DNA of 64,000 nt from Bradyrhizobium sp. sBnM-33 (GCF_032917945.1 NZ_CP136624.1:124001-188000), one strand, 5' to 3'; positions 16,857 through 26,645 are shown, counted from the stretch's first letter. Made by a program: numbers and translations. The notes: generated by a model not told the origin, from the letters alone.

Positions 16857-19261
16857 AATTCACGCTCTCCTGGCTGAAGGAACATCTCGACACCGACGAG
16901 CCGCTGGAAAAGCTCGCCGACAAGCTCACCATGATCGGGCTCGAGGTCGAGAGCATCGAGGACAAGGCGAAGGCGCTCGCGCCATTCTCCATCGCGCGGG
17001 TGATCTCGGCCGAGCAGCATCCGAATGCCGACCGCCTGCGCGTCTGCTTGGTCGATACCGGCAGTGGTGCTGCGCCGGTGCAGGTGGTCTGTGGAGCACC
17101 GAATGCGCGCGCCGGACTCGTAAGCGTGTTCTCGCCGCCCGGCACGTTCATCCCCGGCAAGAACATCACCCTTGGCGTCGGCACCATCAGAGGCGTCGAG
17201 AGCCGCGGCATGCTGTGCTCGGCAGCCGAGCTGCAGCTTTCTGAGGACCATGACGGCATCATGGAACTGCCGACCGATGCGCCGATCGGCAAGGGCTATG
17301 CCGAATGGGCCGGGCTTGGCGATCCCGTGCTCGAAATCAATTTGACGCCGAACCGCCAGGACTGCACCGGCGTGCATGGCATCGCGCGCGACCTTTCCGC
17401 GGCCGATATGGGCAAGTTCATCGATCCCGGAATTAGGCCGGTCAAAGGCGAATTCCCTTGCCCGGTGAAAGTGACGGTGGAAGATGCAACGCTGTGTCCT
17501 GGCTTTGCGCTGCGGCTGGTGCGCGGCGTCAAGAACGGTCCTTCGCCGGAATGGCTGCAGAAGCGCCTGACCTCGATCGGCTTGCGGCCGATCAATGCGC
17601 TGGTCGACATCACCAACTTCATGACCTACGACCGCGCCCGGCCGCTGCATGTGTTCGACGCCACGAAAGTGACGGGCAATCTTACTGTGCGCCGCGCCAA
17701 AGAAGGCGAGAGCCTGCTGGCGCTCGACGGCCGCACCTACACGCTCGATCCCTCGATCTGCGTGATATCGGATGAGCATGGCGTCGAATCGCTCGCCGGC
17801 ATCATGGGCGGCGAGACTTCCGGCTGCGATGAGAATACCGTTGACGTGCTGATCGAATCGGCGCTGTGGAACGAGATCAACATCGCGCAAACCGGGCGCA
17901 AGTGCGGCATCAATTCGGATGCACGCTACCGCTTCGAGCGCGGCGTCGATCCGGCCTTCATGGTGCCGGGGCTCGAGCTTGCGACCAAAATGGTAATGGA
18001 GCTCTGCGGCGGCACGCCGTCGGAGACCGTGGTCGTCGGCAATGCCTTCGGCGACGACCGCATTATTGATTTCCCGCTGAGCGAGGTCAAACGTCTGGCG
18101 GGAATCGAGGTGCCGCTGGTCGAGATGCGGCGCATCCTCGGCCATCTCGGCTTCATGGTCGCCGGCAGCGGCCCAGTGGTGAAGGTCGCTGTTCCCTCCT
18201 GGCGCACGGATGTTCACGGCAAGGCCGACATCGTCGAGGAAATCGTTCGCATCGTCGGCGTCGACAAGGTGCCGATGACGCCGTTCGAGCGCGGCGAAGA
18301 CGCGCGCAAGCCGGTACTGACCACGATCCAGCTCCGCACCCGCCGCGCCAAGCGCGCACTCGCCGCGCGCGGCATGGTGGAAGCCGTGACGTGGTCGTTC
18401 ATCTCGAAGCCGCATGCTGAGATGTTCGGCGGCGGCCAGGCCGAGCTCGTGCTTGCCAACCCGATCGCTTCCGACCTCTCTGACATGCGACCGAGCCTTT
18501 TGCCGGGTCTCGTCGCCGCGGCGCAAGCCAACGCCAATCGCGGTTGCTCCGACGTCGCGCTGTTCGAGGTGGGACAGGTGTTCAAGGGCGACAAGCCGGA
18601 GGACCAGTTCGTCGCAGCCTCAGGTGTGCGCCACGGCTTTGCGTCCTCGAAAGGCATGGGGCGGCATTGGTCCGGCTCTGCCCAAACCGACGCGCTCGAC
18701 GCCAAGGCCGATGCGTTCGCGGTGCTCGCGGCGGCCGGCGCGCTGATGCAGGCGCTGCAGATAGTGCCAGGCGGTGCAAGTTGGCTGCATCCGGGGCGCT
18801 CCGGCACCATCCAGATCGGACCGCAGAACGTGCTGGGTTATTTCGGCGAACTGCACCCGCGGACGCTGGAGGCGCTCGGCGCCGACGGCCCGATGGTCGC
18901 GTTCGAAGTCATCCTTGACCGCATTCCCGATGCCAAGAAGAAGCCGACCCGCGCCAAGCCGTTGCTCGAACTCTCCGCGTTCCAGCCGGTATCGCGCGAT
19001 TTTGCGTTCATCGTCGATCGCGCGGTCAAGGCCGGCGACATCGTGCGCGCGGCGCAAGGCGCGGACAAGAAGCTGATCACGGACGTCACCGTATTCGACG
19101 TCTATGAAGGCAAGGGCATCGATCCGGCCAAAAAGTCGATCGCGATCGCCGTGACGATCCAGCCGCGTGAGAAGACTCTGACGGATCAGGAGATCGACGC
19201 GGTGGCGGCGAAGATCGTGGCCGAGGTGATAAAGAAGACCGGCGGCACGTTGCGGGGATGA
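16853..19261 (+). CDS. pheT: phenylalanyl-tRNA synthetase beta subunit
   Basis: PheT provides tRNA recognition and editing in the alpha2beta2 synthetase. The 802-residue product starts [16 protein letters not shown]. It has a tRNA-binding (EMAP-like) domain at about 40-150 ([15 protein letters not shown]), the B3/B4 editing domain with [11 protein letters not shown] at about 280-370, and the B5 domain at about 400-475 ([13 protein letters not shown]). A pseudo-catalytic core follows, and the C-terminal FDX-ACB domain covers about 710-800 ([14 protein letters not shown]). The length is normal. The start overlaps the DUF559 stop by four bases and the stop overlaps the next gene's ATG. Confidence 0.98.
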   Translation: MKFTLSWLKEHLDTDEPLEKLADKLTMIGLEVESIEDKAKALAPFSIARVISAEQHPNADRLRVCLVDTGSGAAPVQVVCGAPNARAGLVSVFSPPGTFIPGKNITLGVGTIRGVESRGMLCSAAELQLSEDHDGIMELPTDAPIGKGYAEWAGLGDPVLEINLTPNRQDCTGVHGIARDLSAADMGKFIDPGIRPVKGEFPCPVKVTVEDATLCPGFALRLVRGVKNGPSPEWLQKRLTSIGLRPINALVDITNFMTYDRARPLHVFDATKVTGNLTVRRAKEGESLLALDGRTYTLDPSICVISDEHGVESLAGIMGGETSGCDENTVDVLIESALWNEINIAQTGRKCGINSDARYRFERGVDPAFMVPGLELATKMVMELCGGTPSETVVVGNAFGDDRIIDFPLSEVKRLAGIEVPLVEMRRILGHLGFMVAGSGPVVKVAVPSWRTDVHGKADIVEEIVRIVGVDKVPMTPFERGEDARKPVLTTIQLRTRRAKRALAARGMVEAVTWSFISKPHAEMFGGGQAELVLANPIASDLSDMRPSLLPGLVAAAQANANRGCSDVALFEVGQVFKGDKPEDQFVAASGVRHGFASSKGMGRHWSGSAQTDALDAKADAFAVLAAAGALMQALQIVPGGASWLHPGRSGTIQIGPQNVLGYFGELHPRTLEALGADGPMVAFEVILDRIPDAKKKPTRAKPLLELSAFQPVSRDFAFIVDRAVKAGDIVRAAQGADKKLITDVTVFDVYEGKGIDPAKKSIAIAVTIQPREKTLTDQEIDAVAAKIVAEVIKKTGGTLRG

Positions 19262-20028
19262 GCCCTCTCGGTCTCATCCCTTCCGACGTCAGCCTCAACG
19301 CCGCCCTCGCGATTTGCGCAGTCGCCTTCGTCTCGGGAACGGCGCGGGGATTTTCCGGGTTCGGCTCGGCGCTGATCTTCATGCCGCTGGCCAGTTCGAT
19401 CGCCGACCCGCGATTGGTGGCCGCGCTGCTGCTGATCATCGATTTCGTCGCCGCCGCGCCGCTGCTGCCGAACGCGTGGCAGAAAGCCGACCGCAAGGCG
19501 ACCGCGATCATGGTAACCGGCGCGCTGATCGGCGTGCCGATCGGCACTTATTTTTTGAGCCGGTTGGAGCCGGTGACGACGCGCTGGATCATTTCCGTTT
19601 TCGTCTTTGCGTTGTTGTTGCTGCTGCTCTCGGGTTGGCGCTACCGCGGCAAAGATCACGCGGCAGTTTCGATCGGCATCGGCGGCTTATCAGGCTTTTG
19701 CAGCGGGCTGGCCCAGACCGGCGGGCCGCCGATCGTCGGCTACTGGCTTGGCCGCCCGCTCCCTTCCGTCATCGCGCGCGCCAACATCGTGCTGTTCTTT
19801 GGCGCTTCGGATCTCTTCTCGGCCGTCAGCTATGCCGCGACCGGACTGATTACATTCGACGCCATCAAGTTTGCGCTGGTGGTCGGCCCGCTCTATGGCG
19901 CTGGCGTTTGGTTCGGCGCCTCGCTGTTCGGTAAAGCCAGCGAAACCGTATTCCGCTCGATGTGCTACGCACTGATCGCAGCGGCGGTGATCTTCGGCCT
20001 GCCGGTTCTGGATGGTATTTTGCGGTGA
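19258..20028 (+). CDS. TauE/SafE-family membrane transporter
   Basis: The 256-residue product has about eight hydrophobic segments. Two repeats open with Gly/Phe-rich motifs ([16 protein letters not shown] at about 29-44 and [23 protein letters not shown] at about 140-162), which is the TauE/SafE signature. Members export sulfite, sulfoacetate or similar organic anions. The substrate here is unknown. The ATG overlaps the pheT stop (ATGA), so it is probably the last gene of the phe transcript. Repeat A2 follows the stop codon. Confidence 0.88.
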   Translation: MSPLGLIPSDVSLNAALAICAVAFVSGTARGFSGFGSALIFMPLASSIADPRLVAALLLIIDFVAAAPLLPNAWQKADRKATAIMVTGALIGVPIGTYFLSRLEPVTTRWIISVFVFALLLLLLSGWRYRGKDHAAVSIGIGGLSGFCSGLAQTGGPPIVGYWLGRPLPSVIARANIVLFFGASDLFSAVSYAATGLITFDAIKFALVVGPLYGAGVWFGASLFGKASETVFRSMCYALIAAAVIFGLPVLDGILR

Positions 20029-20037
20029 TGTAGGTTC

Positions 20038-20125
20038 GTAGGCTGGGCAAAGGCGCTTCGCGCCGTGCCCACCGCAGCATGCACCGCTCGTGGACGGTGG
20101 GCACGCTTCGCTTTGCCCACCCTAC
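20038..20125. repeat. intergenic palindromic repeat, family A copy 2
   Basis: The outer arms GTAGGCTGGGCAAAG and CTTTGCCCACCCTAC lie between convergent genes. Inside are GGCGCTTCGCGCC and GTGGGCACGCTTCG. This copy lacks the nested module present in copy 1, so it shows the uninterrupted form. Confidence 0.85.
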
Positions 20126-20135
20126 GATTCCTGCG

Positions 20136-20804
20136 CTAGCCCATCACCAGATCGCAATACGCATAGCCGTCGCGCGCGACGCACTCGCCGGTCATGACCG
20201 CAAGTCGCCCTGAAAACATCGGCCCCGCCACGACGCAGGTGTGAAACTCGCCGTTCTCACCGCAGGGGTCGATACCCTCGGGCAGATCAGCGAGCAGCGT
20301 TGCGTCGAATTTGCGACCGGCGAATTCCGCCGGCAGCTTCTTCAGATCGACTGTCGCGATATGGGCTTCGAGCCCGCTTGCGATCATTGCTCGCGCGAGT
20401 TCCGGCGTTGGCCGCTCCCAGAGCGGAAATACCGGCGTAATTCCGGTGCCCGCGAGCTTCTGTTCGCGATAGGCGCGGATGTCGGCCAGGAACAGATCGC
20501 CGAAGATCATATGCGTGACCCCATCGGCAACCGCTTGCGCGACTGCTTCGCCCATCCGCGCCTCGTAAATCTCGTTCGGACAGGGATAGGGAATTGCCAC
20601 GATCCGCTGCGGCAGGCCGGCGGCCTCGCATTGCGCCTGCAATATCTCCTGCCGCACGCCGTGAATCGAGACGCGGCCGAACGTCTCGGTTACCGTGGTC
20701 AGCGCGCCGATCACCTCGAATGCGCCCGCGCGCATCACTTCATGCAGCGCAAACGCGGAGTCCTTGCCGCTCGACCAGGAGATCAGTGCCTTGGGACGGG
20801 CCAT
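20136..20804 (-). CDS. Dph6-like ATP-binding protein (diphthine-ammonia ligase family)
   Basis: The 222-residue product has the adenine-nucleotide alpha-hydrolase P-loop ISWSSGKDSAFAL at residues 8-20. Family motifs follow: FGRVSIHGVR near 50, YPCPNEIYEARM near 80, HMIFGDLFLADIRAYREQ near 105, and GENGEFHTCVVAGP near 190. Eukaryotic Dph6 amidates diphthine on EF2, but bacteria lack diphthamide, so the bacterial substrate is unknown. The ATG at 20804 shares one base with the amine-oxidase stop (TGATG), indicating coupled translation. Confidence 0.82.
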   Translation of the reverse strand: MARPKALISWSSGKDSAFALHEVMRAGAFEVIGALTTVTETFGRVSIHGVRQEILQAQCEAAGLPQRIVAIPYPCPNEIYEARMGEAVAQAVADGVTHMIFGDLFLADIRAYREQKLAGTGITPVFPLWERPTPELARAMIASGLEAHIATVDLKKLPAEFAGRKFDATLLADLPEGIDPCGENGEFHTCVVAGPMFSGRLAVMTGECVARDGYAYCDLVMG

Positions 20805-22201
20805 CAGTTGATCGGAGACGGTGCACGCCGCCGCTGCTTCGTCGGCCGCGCCTCCGGCTCGGGATCCTTCAATGCGCCGATCCGCCGCAATACCGCCTCT
20901 GCCGCGCGCTCGCCACTCTCCCAGGCGCCGTCGATCGTTCCCCACAGCGTTTCGTGGGTGGCTTCGCCGGCGAGATACATGCAGCCGATCGGTTCGGTCA
21001 GAACCTTTCGCGACGACTGCCCGCCGGGACCAGCCGCCGACATCGCGCCGAGCGTGAACGGCGCAGCGTTCCAGCGCGTCGCGCTCGACTTCGTCACCTT
21101 GGCGGCCGCCTCGCTGCCATACAGCTTCGTCAGCCATTCCACCGCAAACGCCACCATGGCCTTCTCGCCCTGCGCCGAAAGATCGCGGCCGAAGGAGCCG
21201 CCGACATCGAGGGTGCAGAGCGAGGAGCCGCCGACATTGGCGAACAACAACGCCGTCTTGGTCGAATTGCTCTGCTCGATGACGACGTCGTCACGGGCGA
21301 GGCCGAGCGGATTGCCCGCTATCTGCAGCGCGATCCGGTCGTAGCTGCCGAGACTGAGTTTCGAAGCCGCCTCCAGCATGCGCTTCGGGATGTCGGGCGC
21401 GAATTTGATATTGCCGGCCGTCAGCACGTTGCTCGACACTGTGACGACGGCAGCGCGGGCGACGATCTTTCCGGCTGGCGTTTCCACCATGACGTCGCGG
21501 TTGCTCCAGGAAATCCGGTTGGCCGGCGTCGACAGCGCCACCGGCACCTGCTCGCCGAGTTTTGCGATCAGTGTGCCCAGTCCCTGGCGGCAGCCGATCG
21601 CGATGTTGCGATCCTGCGCGCGCGACTTGTCGCCGACCGAAACGTCCTTCAGATCCTTGCCGGAGAAGCTGGCCCCGAGCACGAATTCCGCCGTGCCCGC
21701 CCAGTCGCCGAGATCCTTCGGCAGCACGGAAGCGCAGGAAACATCGAACCGTCGCGCGGCGTCGTCGATGGCGCGGTTGGCGCGCACCAGCGCTGCCAGA
21801 AACTGTTCGGTCTCGCCGGCGCGGGCATTGCGGCGGCCGATACGGATCTTCTGGCCCGATGGCGCGGTCGTGATCTCGAGGCCGGCGGCGCGCGCCAGCT
21901 TGATCATCGGATTGGTCTCGGGGTTGTGCATCCAGCGTGCGCCGCGATCGAAAGGTACGTCGAACGTCGAGCCGTCGGTCTGGCAGCGGCCGCCGATCTG
22001 GTTCGCCGCCTCCACCACGATCACCCTGCGGTTCGTCGCCATGATCCGCCGCGCCGCAGCAATGCCGGCCGCGCCCGCGCCGATCACCACGATGTCGGCG
22101 TCCCGCGGCAAGGGCGCGGCCCTCGCATACCCACCAGACAAACCGGGAACCGCCGTCAAGCCTGCGGCCGCCGACAGGAAGGTGCGGCGGGTCATTGTCA
22201 T
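20804..22201 (-). CDS. flavin monoamine oxidase-family protein with Tat signal
   Basis: The 465-residue FAD enzyme starts MTMTRRTFLSAAAGLTAVPG, a twin-arginine signal followed by a hydrophobic stretch, so a folded flavoprotein is probably exported to the periplasm. The dinucleotide-binding DIVVIGAGAAGIAAARRI lies at about 35-52. VIVVEAANQIGGRC follows, and the C-terminal GCMYLAGEATHETLWGTIDGAWESG is the second FAD contact of amine oxidases. It probably oxidises an amine to aldehyde, ammonia and peroxide; the substrate is unknown. It is translationally coupled to the Dph6-like gene. Confidence 0.88.
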   Translation of the reverse strand: MTMTRRTFLSAAAGLTAVPGLSGGYARAAPLPRDADIVVIGAGAAGIAAARRIMATNRRVIVVEAANQIGGRCQTDGSTFDVPFDRGARWMHNPETNPMIKLARAAGLEITTAPSGQKIRIGRRNARAGETEQFLAALVRANRAIDDAARRFDVSCASVLPKDLGDWAGTAEFVLGASFSGKDLKDVSVGDKSRAQDRNIAIGCRQGLGTLIAKLGEQVPVALSTPANRISWSNRDVMVETPAGKIVARAAVVTVSSNVLTAGNIKFAPDIPKRMLEAASKLSLGSYDRIALQIAGNPLGLARDDVVIEQSNSTKTALLFANVGGSSLCTLDVGGSFGRDLSAQGEKAMVAFAVEWLTKLYGSEAAAKVTKSSATRWNAAPFTLGAMSAAGPGGQSSRKVLTEPIGCMYLAGEATHETLWGTIDGAWESGERAAEAVLRRIGALKDPEPEARPTKQRRRAPSPIN

Positions 22202-22285
22202 GTCATGGTTTCCGGGACCTGAAGGACGCGAGAACAGCTAGCGAACTGTGCAGCATCTCACGTGACGCAGCAACACTCATGGTAA

Positions 22286-22301
22286 ATCAATCATGATTGA
22301 T
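22286..22301. promoter_or_regulatory. 16-bp perfect palindrome between divergent genes (candidate operator)
   Basis: ATCAATCATGATTGAT reads identically on both strands. It lies in the 189-base gap between the divergently transcribed amine oxidase (start 22201) and YiiX-like gene (start 22391), where an operator for a dimeric regulator would sit. The regulator cannot be named. Confidence 0.4.
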
Positions 22302-22390
22302 CCGCCTCCCGCATGAACTAAATTGAAACGGCTTGCGACCATGATAAGGAAACAAAAAAAGCGGAAGAAAAGCCGCTCTGGGGGAGTTTC

Positions 22391-23368
22391 ATGGGCGTAA
22401 TGCTCGATACTATTGGCCAGTTGATCGCGGGCTACCTGCAGAAGGAAGTCCCGGGCTATGAGCCGTTCACGCCCAGCGACCCTGAACATCTGCGCGGCGT
22501 CATCGAGCCCGGCGATGTGCTGCTGGTCGAGGGCAACAACCGGATCTCCGGCATCATCAAATACCTCACGCAGTCCACCTGGTCACATGGCGCGCTCTAT
22601 GTCGGCCCGGTTGACGGCGCCACCGAGCCCGACGGCGAGCCGCATGTGCTGATCGAGGCCAATATCGGCGAGGGCGTCACCTCGGCGCCGCTGTCGAAAT
22701 ATTTTCCCTATCACACCCGCATCTGTCGGCCGATCGGTCTGTCCTACGAGGACCGGACCACGGTGTGCCGCTACGCCATCAACCGGATCGGCTTCGGCTA
22801 CGACACCAAGAACATTGTCGATTTGATGCGCTATCTGATTCCCTTGCCTATACCGCAGCGCTGGCGGCGGCGCATGATCGCGTTCGGCTCCGGCGATCCC
22901 ACCAAGATCATCTGCTCGGCGCTGATCGCGCAGGCATTCGACGCCGTGCGCTACCCGATCCTGCCGAAGATTACCCGCGCCGCCTCGCGAAAGGCCCGGC
23001 GCGAAATCCTACATATCCGTGATTCCTCGCTGTACATGCCGCGCGATTTCGACATCTCGCCCTATTTCGAAGTCGTCAAACCCACCATCGTGCACGGCTT
23101 CGACTACACCGCCCTGCACTGGGCCGACAAGCAGAAGCCGCTCCCGGAGGTAGCGGGCCAATTCGGTGTGTTTCCAGAGGTCAAGTCGCCGCCGCTTGTT
23201 CCTGAAGAGATTGACGAAGAGACGCCGCTTCCGGCTGCGGCTGAAGAAGTGACCGTCGTTCCGATGATGGTCAAACGTGTCACCGTGTCGGAACATTATC
23301 TCGCCGTCGAATATGTCCCGGTCCGCCCGCCCGAGCGCCGCATGAAGCCACGCGCGCGCCGGAGATGA
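22391..23368 (+). CDS. YiiX/YebB-like NlpC/P60-superfamily cysteine hydrolase
   Basis: The 325-residue product contains the permuted papain-like signature. The His motif is STWSHGALYVG near residue 62-72, the acidic residue is in HVLIEANIGEGV near 90, and the Cys motif is IICSALIAQAF near 180. The GDVLLVEGNNRISGIIKY opening is also typical. YiiX-type enzymes cleave amide bonds, in lipids or peptides, but the substrate is unknown. Residues 255-325 form an acidic/Pro-rich then Arg-rich tail. GGGGGAG lies five bases before the ATG. No signal peptide is seen. Confidence 0.8.
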   Translation: MGVMLDTIGQLIAGYLQKEVPGYEPFTPSDPEHLRGVIEPGDVLLVEGNNRISGIIKYLTQSTWSHGALYVGPVDGATEPDGEPHVLIEANIGEGVTSAPLSKYFPYHTRICRPIGLSYEDRTTVCRYAINRIGFGYDTKNIVDLMRYLIPLPIPQRWRRRMIAFGSGDPTKIICSALIAQAFDAVRYPILPKITRAASRKARREILHIRDSSLYMPRDFDISPYFEVVKPTIVHGFDYTALHWADKQKPLPEVAGQFGVFPEVKSPPLVPEEIDEETPLPAAAEEVTVVPMMVKRVTVSEHYLAVEYVPVRPPERRMKPRARRR

Positions 23369-23381
23369 TCGCCTGAGACGA

Positions 23382-23469
23382 GTAGCCCGGATGTAGCGCA
23401 GCGTAATCCGGGGCAAGTTGCCGAGCGGATCGAGCCGCCCCGGATTACGCTTCGCTCCATCCGGGCTAC
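23382..23469. repeat. intergenic palindromic repeat, family B copy 2
   Basis: GTAGCCCGGATGTAGCGCAG is mirrored by GCTTCGCTCCATCCGGGCTAC across about 45 bases. It lies between convergent genes and lacks the nested module. Confidence 0.85.
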
Positions 23470-23476
23470 AAGATTC

Positions 23477-25678
23477 CTAAAATCTCCCCGCCAGCGTCAG
23501 TCTCACCGCGAGCGGCTCGGCAGGATGGACATGCCGGTCAGCCACGCCGCCGATCGGCTCGCCTGGCAATCGCGACAGGTAGTAGTACTCGATCTGGTTA
23601 GTCTTCGCATTGAAGAGATTAAGCAAGTCGAGCTGCAGCCGCAGGCCATTGTCGAATTTGTAGCCCGCGCGTGCATTGAAGATCAGCGATGATTGCGAGC
23701 GGACGCTGTCGTCCTCGATCAGGGGACGCGGGCCGAAATAGCGTCCCCGCAGCGCGCCGAACCAGCCGGCCTCGCCGCCGAACGTTACGCCGCCGCCTGC
23801 GACCCATGCCGGCGCGCCCGGGATGAAGTTGCCGGCGGAATCGACATCGGTGAAGCGGGCGCAGGTGTAAGCGACATCGAAGTCGAGCCGCATCCACGGC
23901 AGCATTTGGTACTGGTTGGTCCATTCCACGCCGACGCGTCGGCTCGGCCGGCTGGCTTCGGTGGTGCCGGCGTCGCCGACGAACAGCAACTCGGAATCGA
24001 AATCCAGCATGAACACCGCAAGCGAGCTGGTAAGGCCTTCAATCGCTTTGGTGCGGATGCCGATTTCACCACCCTTCGACCGCACCAGCAACGGCACGCG
24101 ATCCTGCGGCGTCACCTTGTCGATCGGATCGACGGTGATGGTCGCACCTCTGATATCGTTGGAGTGCAGGCCGTAGCCGGCATTGCCGTAGAACTCGGTC
24201 CGGTGCCACGGCCCCAACACAATGCCTGCTTTAGGACTCGTCATTGACGCCTGTGCGTTGCCGGAATTTTGCGCCGTATCGCTCAGCACCCTCCCCGCAA
24301 AATAATCCTCGCGGATGCCGACCGTGGTGCGCAGCCAGTCGGTCCAGCGCGCCGTCGTGTCGGCCCATAGGCCAACGTTACCTTCCCTCACGCTGTCTTC
24401 GCGAACGGTCGAAAGCATCTCGCGCTGCAACGTCTTGAACAGGCCGACACGAATATCGTCGCCGCGCGTCTGCAATCCGGCGCGGGTCTGCGTTTCGATG
24501 CCGCCCACGCGTACATCGAAGGCGTGGCTGGCGTTAAGACCATAGACCGTGCGCCGGTCCATCTGGCTGAACTGATCGCCATTGACGGGATCGTCGAGAA
24601 AATAGGTGAAGTTGTTGTAGAGCCGCAGCGACGAGTTGATCGCATAGGCGTTGATCTTGCTCTGCCCGTATTCGCTCGATTGCGCCCAATTGCTCGACAG
24701 CGAGAACCGGCTTGAGATGCCGCCATCGGTCGGATCGAGCGTCCCGAACCGCCCGATCACGCCCTGATAGATCGCGCGCTGCGCCACCTGGTCGGTCGAA
24801 TTCCAGCTGTTGGAATAGGCCATGGCCGACAACGTAAAGCCGTCGGTCGCGGTGCCCTGGCTGTAGCGCAGCACGCCGTTGAGCTTGCGCACATTGTCGG
24901 GCACGTCCCATGGACCATTATTCGCGACACCCTCGAAGGCGGCGAGCAAGGCGCCCGCGCCGACCGCTGTCGATCCCGCCGCCAGTGCGCGGCGATAACC
25001 AAAACTGCCGAACGTCAATTCGGCGATGTTCTTCGGCAGCCTGTTGACATAGTCGATGGCGACAGCGCCCGCGGACGCGAAGTCGCCTTGGTCGGCGAAG
25101 TAAGGTCCCTTGCGGACACTGACCGACCGCACCAGCTCCGGAATCAGGAAGTTGATGTCGGCATAGCCCTGGCCGTGGCCATGGCTCGGCATGTTGACCG
25201 GCATGCCGTCGACACTGATAGCGAGATCGGTGCCGTGATCGAGATTGAAGCCGCGCAGAAAATACTGGTTGGCTTTGCCCTCGCCGGAATGCTGGGTCAC
25301 GATCAGCCCCGGCACCACCTCCAATGCTTCGCCGACGCGCGAAAAAGGCCGGGCGTTCACCTCCGTGCCGCTGATTGTCGTGGCGCTGGCTGCGGTCGGT
25401 TCCAAGTATGCCGGCCCCGCCGTCGCGGAGCCGGACGTCACGCCGCCGCTGACGGGCGGCAGAACAGGTGCGTCCGGTTGAACGGCGGAGGAATTTCGGA
25501 CGGCTTGGTGAGAGCGCGGCGGCTTGGCCCGGATGCGCGGCCGCGCTTCGGGAGGATTGATGGTCACAGCGGGAAGCCAGTCTGCCCCTGGGGCAGCGAC
25601 GCTCTGCGCGTCCGCCGGCGACACCGCCGCGAGCACTGATGCGGCGGCGCAAAATGGCCCCCAAGCAGATCGACGCAA
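23477..25678 (-). CDS. TonB-dependent outer-membrane receptor, probably nickel-responsive
   Basis: The 733-residue product has a signal peptide (ending SPADAQ, about residue 25), a Pro-rich region, and a plug domain at about 100-225 with VVPGLIVTQHSGEGKANQYFLRGFN. A 22-strand barrel follows, ending in an aromatic residue (VRLTLAGRF). It imports a metal chelate using TonB energy. The plug carries HGHGQGYAD, a His-rich stretch. Divergent nikR and a perfect NikR operator 85 bases upstream of the start point to nickel as substrate and to repression when nickel is plentiful. The metal assignment is inference from regulation. Confidence 0.85.
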   Translation of the reverse strand: MRRSAWGPFCAAASVLAAVSPADAQSVAAPGADWLPAVTINPPEARPRIRAKPPRSHQAVRNSSAVQPDAPVLPPVSGGVTSGSATAGPAYLEPTAASATTISGTEVNARPFSRVGEALEVVPGLIVTQHSGEGKANQYFLRGFNLDHGTDLAISVDGMPVNMPSHGHGQGYADINFLIPELVRSVSVRKGPYFADQGDFASAGAVAIDYVNRLPKNIAELTFGSFGYRRALAAGSTAVGAGALLAAFEGVANNGPWDVPDNVRKLNGVLRYSQGTATDGFTLSAMAYSNSWNSTDQVAQRAIYQGVIGRFGTLDPTDGGISSRFSLSSNWAQSSEYGQSKINAYAINSSLRLYNNFTYFLDDPVNGDQFSQMDRRTVYGLNASHAFDVRVGGIETQTRAGLQTRGDDIRVGLFKTLQREMLSTVREDSVREGNVGLWADTTARWTDWLRTTVGIREDYFAGRVLSDTAQNSGNAQASMTSPKAGIVLGPWHRTEFYGNAGYGLHSNDIRGATITVDPIDKVTPQDRVPLLVRSKGGEIGIRTKAIEGLTSSLAVFMLDFDSELLFVGDAGTTEASRPSRRVGVEWTNQYQMLPWMRLDFDVAYTCARFTDVDSAGNFIPGAPAWVAGGGVTFGGEAGWFGALRGRYFGPRPLIEDDSVRSQSSLIFNARAGYKFDNGLRLQLDLLNLFNAKTNQIEYYYLSRLPGEPIGGVADRHVHPAEPLAVRLTLAGRF

Positions 25679-25762
25679 CGCTCATGCCCCTGCATGATAA
25701 CTGCTACAATCGGCGCGCGACCGCATCAGTTCGACTTAACCCGGCGCGTCACGCTAGCAAGC

Positions 25763-25796
25763 GCAGTATGACGATACAACAGGAATATCATACTGC
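25763..25796. promoter_or_regulatory. NikR operator (GTATGA-N16-TCATAC)
   Basis: GTATGA at 25766-25771 and TCATAC at 25788-25793 are separated by exactly 16 bases, the published E. coli NikR consensus. The symmetry extends to nine bases per arm (GCAGTATGA and TCATACTGC). It lies 85 bases from the receptor start and 20 bases before nikR, so both genes can be controlled, nikR autogenously. Confidence 0.92.
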
Positions 25797-25816
25797 AGGT
25801 CAGAACGGAATTTTCC

Positions 25817-26263
25817 ATGCAACGGATTACGATCACGATCGAAGACGAGCTGCTCGCCGAGATCGATGCGGCGGCGGAAGCCCGCGGCTATCAGAACCGC
25901 TCCGAGATCATCCGCGATCTCGCCCGGGCTGGCCTGCAGCAAAGCGCCGAGGACGCAACACCCTCCGGCCAATGCGTCGCCGCACTGGTCTACGTCTACG
26001 ATCATGCCGCGCGCGACCTCTCAAAGCGGCTGGTGCAGAATTTCCACGGCCACCACGATCTGTCGCTGGCGACGCTGCATGTGCATCTCGATGAAGATTC
26101 TTGTATGGAGGTGACGGCGCTGAAAGGCGCGAGCGGCGAGGTCCGGCACTTGGCCGATCACATCATCGCCGAGCGCGGCGTGCGCTATGGCCGCGTGGTG
26201 ATGATCCCGACGGCGGCGGATAAGAAGCTAAAGGCGCGCAAGCACGGCCATCGCCACGACTAG
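25817..26263 (+). CDS. nikR: nickel-responsive transcriptional regulator NikR
   Basis: NikR is a tetrameric repressor that binds DNA when loaded with Ni(II). The 148-residue product has a ribbon-helix-helix domain at 1-45 (RITITIEDELLAEIDA, NRSEIIRDLARAGL) and an ACT-like metal domain. The nickel ligands fit: His77, His88, His90 and Cys96, with the same spacing as E. coli His76/87/89/Cys95. The tail is His-rich (KHGHRHD). The ATG at 25817 gives the standard MQRITITI start. It stands divergent from the TonB-dependent receptor with a perfect operator between them. Confidence 0.96.
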   Translation: MQRITITIEDELLAEIDAAAEARGYQNRSEIIRDLARAGLQQSAEDATPSGQCVAALVYVYDHAARDLSKRLVQNFHGHHDLSLATLHVHLDEDSCMEVTALKGASGEVRHLADHIIAERGVRYGRVVMIPTAADKKLKARKHGHRHD

Positions 26264-26266
26264 GGC

Positions 26267-26352
26267 GTAGCCCGGATGGAGCGAAGCGCAGTCCGGGATC
26301 AGCGGATCCTCGGAGAATAGTCCCGGATTTCGCTTCGCTCCATCCGGGCTAC
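26267..26352. repeat. intergenic palindromic repeat, family B copy 3
   Basis: GTAGCCCGGATGGAGCGAAG is mirrored by CTTCGCTCCATCCGGGCTAC. It fills the gap between the convergent nikR and csoR genes, starting four bases after the nikR stop codon. This is a clean copy without the nested module. Confidence 0.88.
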
Positions 26353-26361
26353 GAATACGCG

Positions 26362-26637
26362 CTACCTGTCGGAACGGCTGATCACGTCCATCAGTTCGGC
26401 GATCTTTTCGCGCTGGTCGGCCTTGTTGCCGCTGGTGATGGCGTGTTCAACGCAGTGCGACACGTGATCCCGCAACACCTCCTCCTCGACGCGCCGCAGC
26501 GCGGCCCGGACGGCGGAGATCTGGGTGACGATGTCGATGCAGTAACGGTCTTCATCAACCATTCGTGACAGGCCGCGCACCTGGCCCTCGATCCGGCTGA
26601 GACGTTTCTGACAGGATGCCTTGATGTCTTTTCGCAT
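26362..26637 (-). CDS. csoR: CsoR-family metal-sensing repressor
   Basis: CsoR proteins are all-helical repressors released from DNA by Cu(I). The 91-residue product has the family core [19 protein letters not shown] and the Cu(I) ligand set Cys33, His58 and Cys62. This is the same x24/x3 spacing as Mycobacterium CsoR Cys36/His61/Cys65. That argues for copper rather than formaldehyde (FrmR) or nickel (RcnR) sensing. It is divergent from a Cu-type P-ATPase with an operator-like palindrome between them. The start ATG at 26637 follows the usual MRKDIKASC form. Confidence 0.9.
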   Translation of the reverse strand: MRKDIKASCQKRLSRIEGQVRGLSRMVDEDRYCIDIVTQISAVRAALRRVEEEVLRDHVSHCVEHAITSGNKADQREKIAELMDVISRSDR

Positions 26638-26645
26638 GCGGCCTA

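Noticed and set aside
16613..18526. 637-codon open frame antisense to pheT (and 542-codon frame at 20594-22222 antisense to the amine oxidase)
   Set aside because: Both are Arg/His/Ala-rich shadows of strong coding frames in high-GC DNA, with no recognisable motif or ribosome site.
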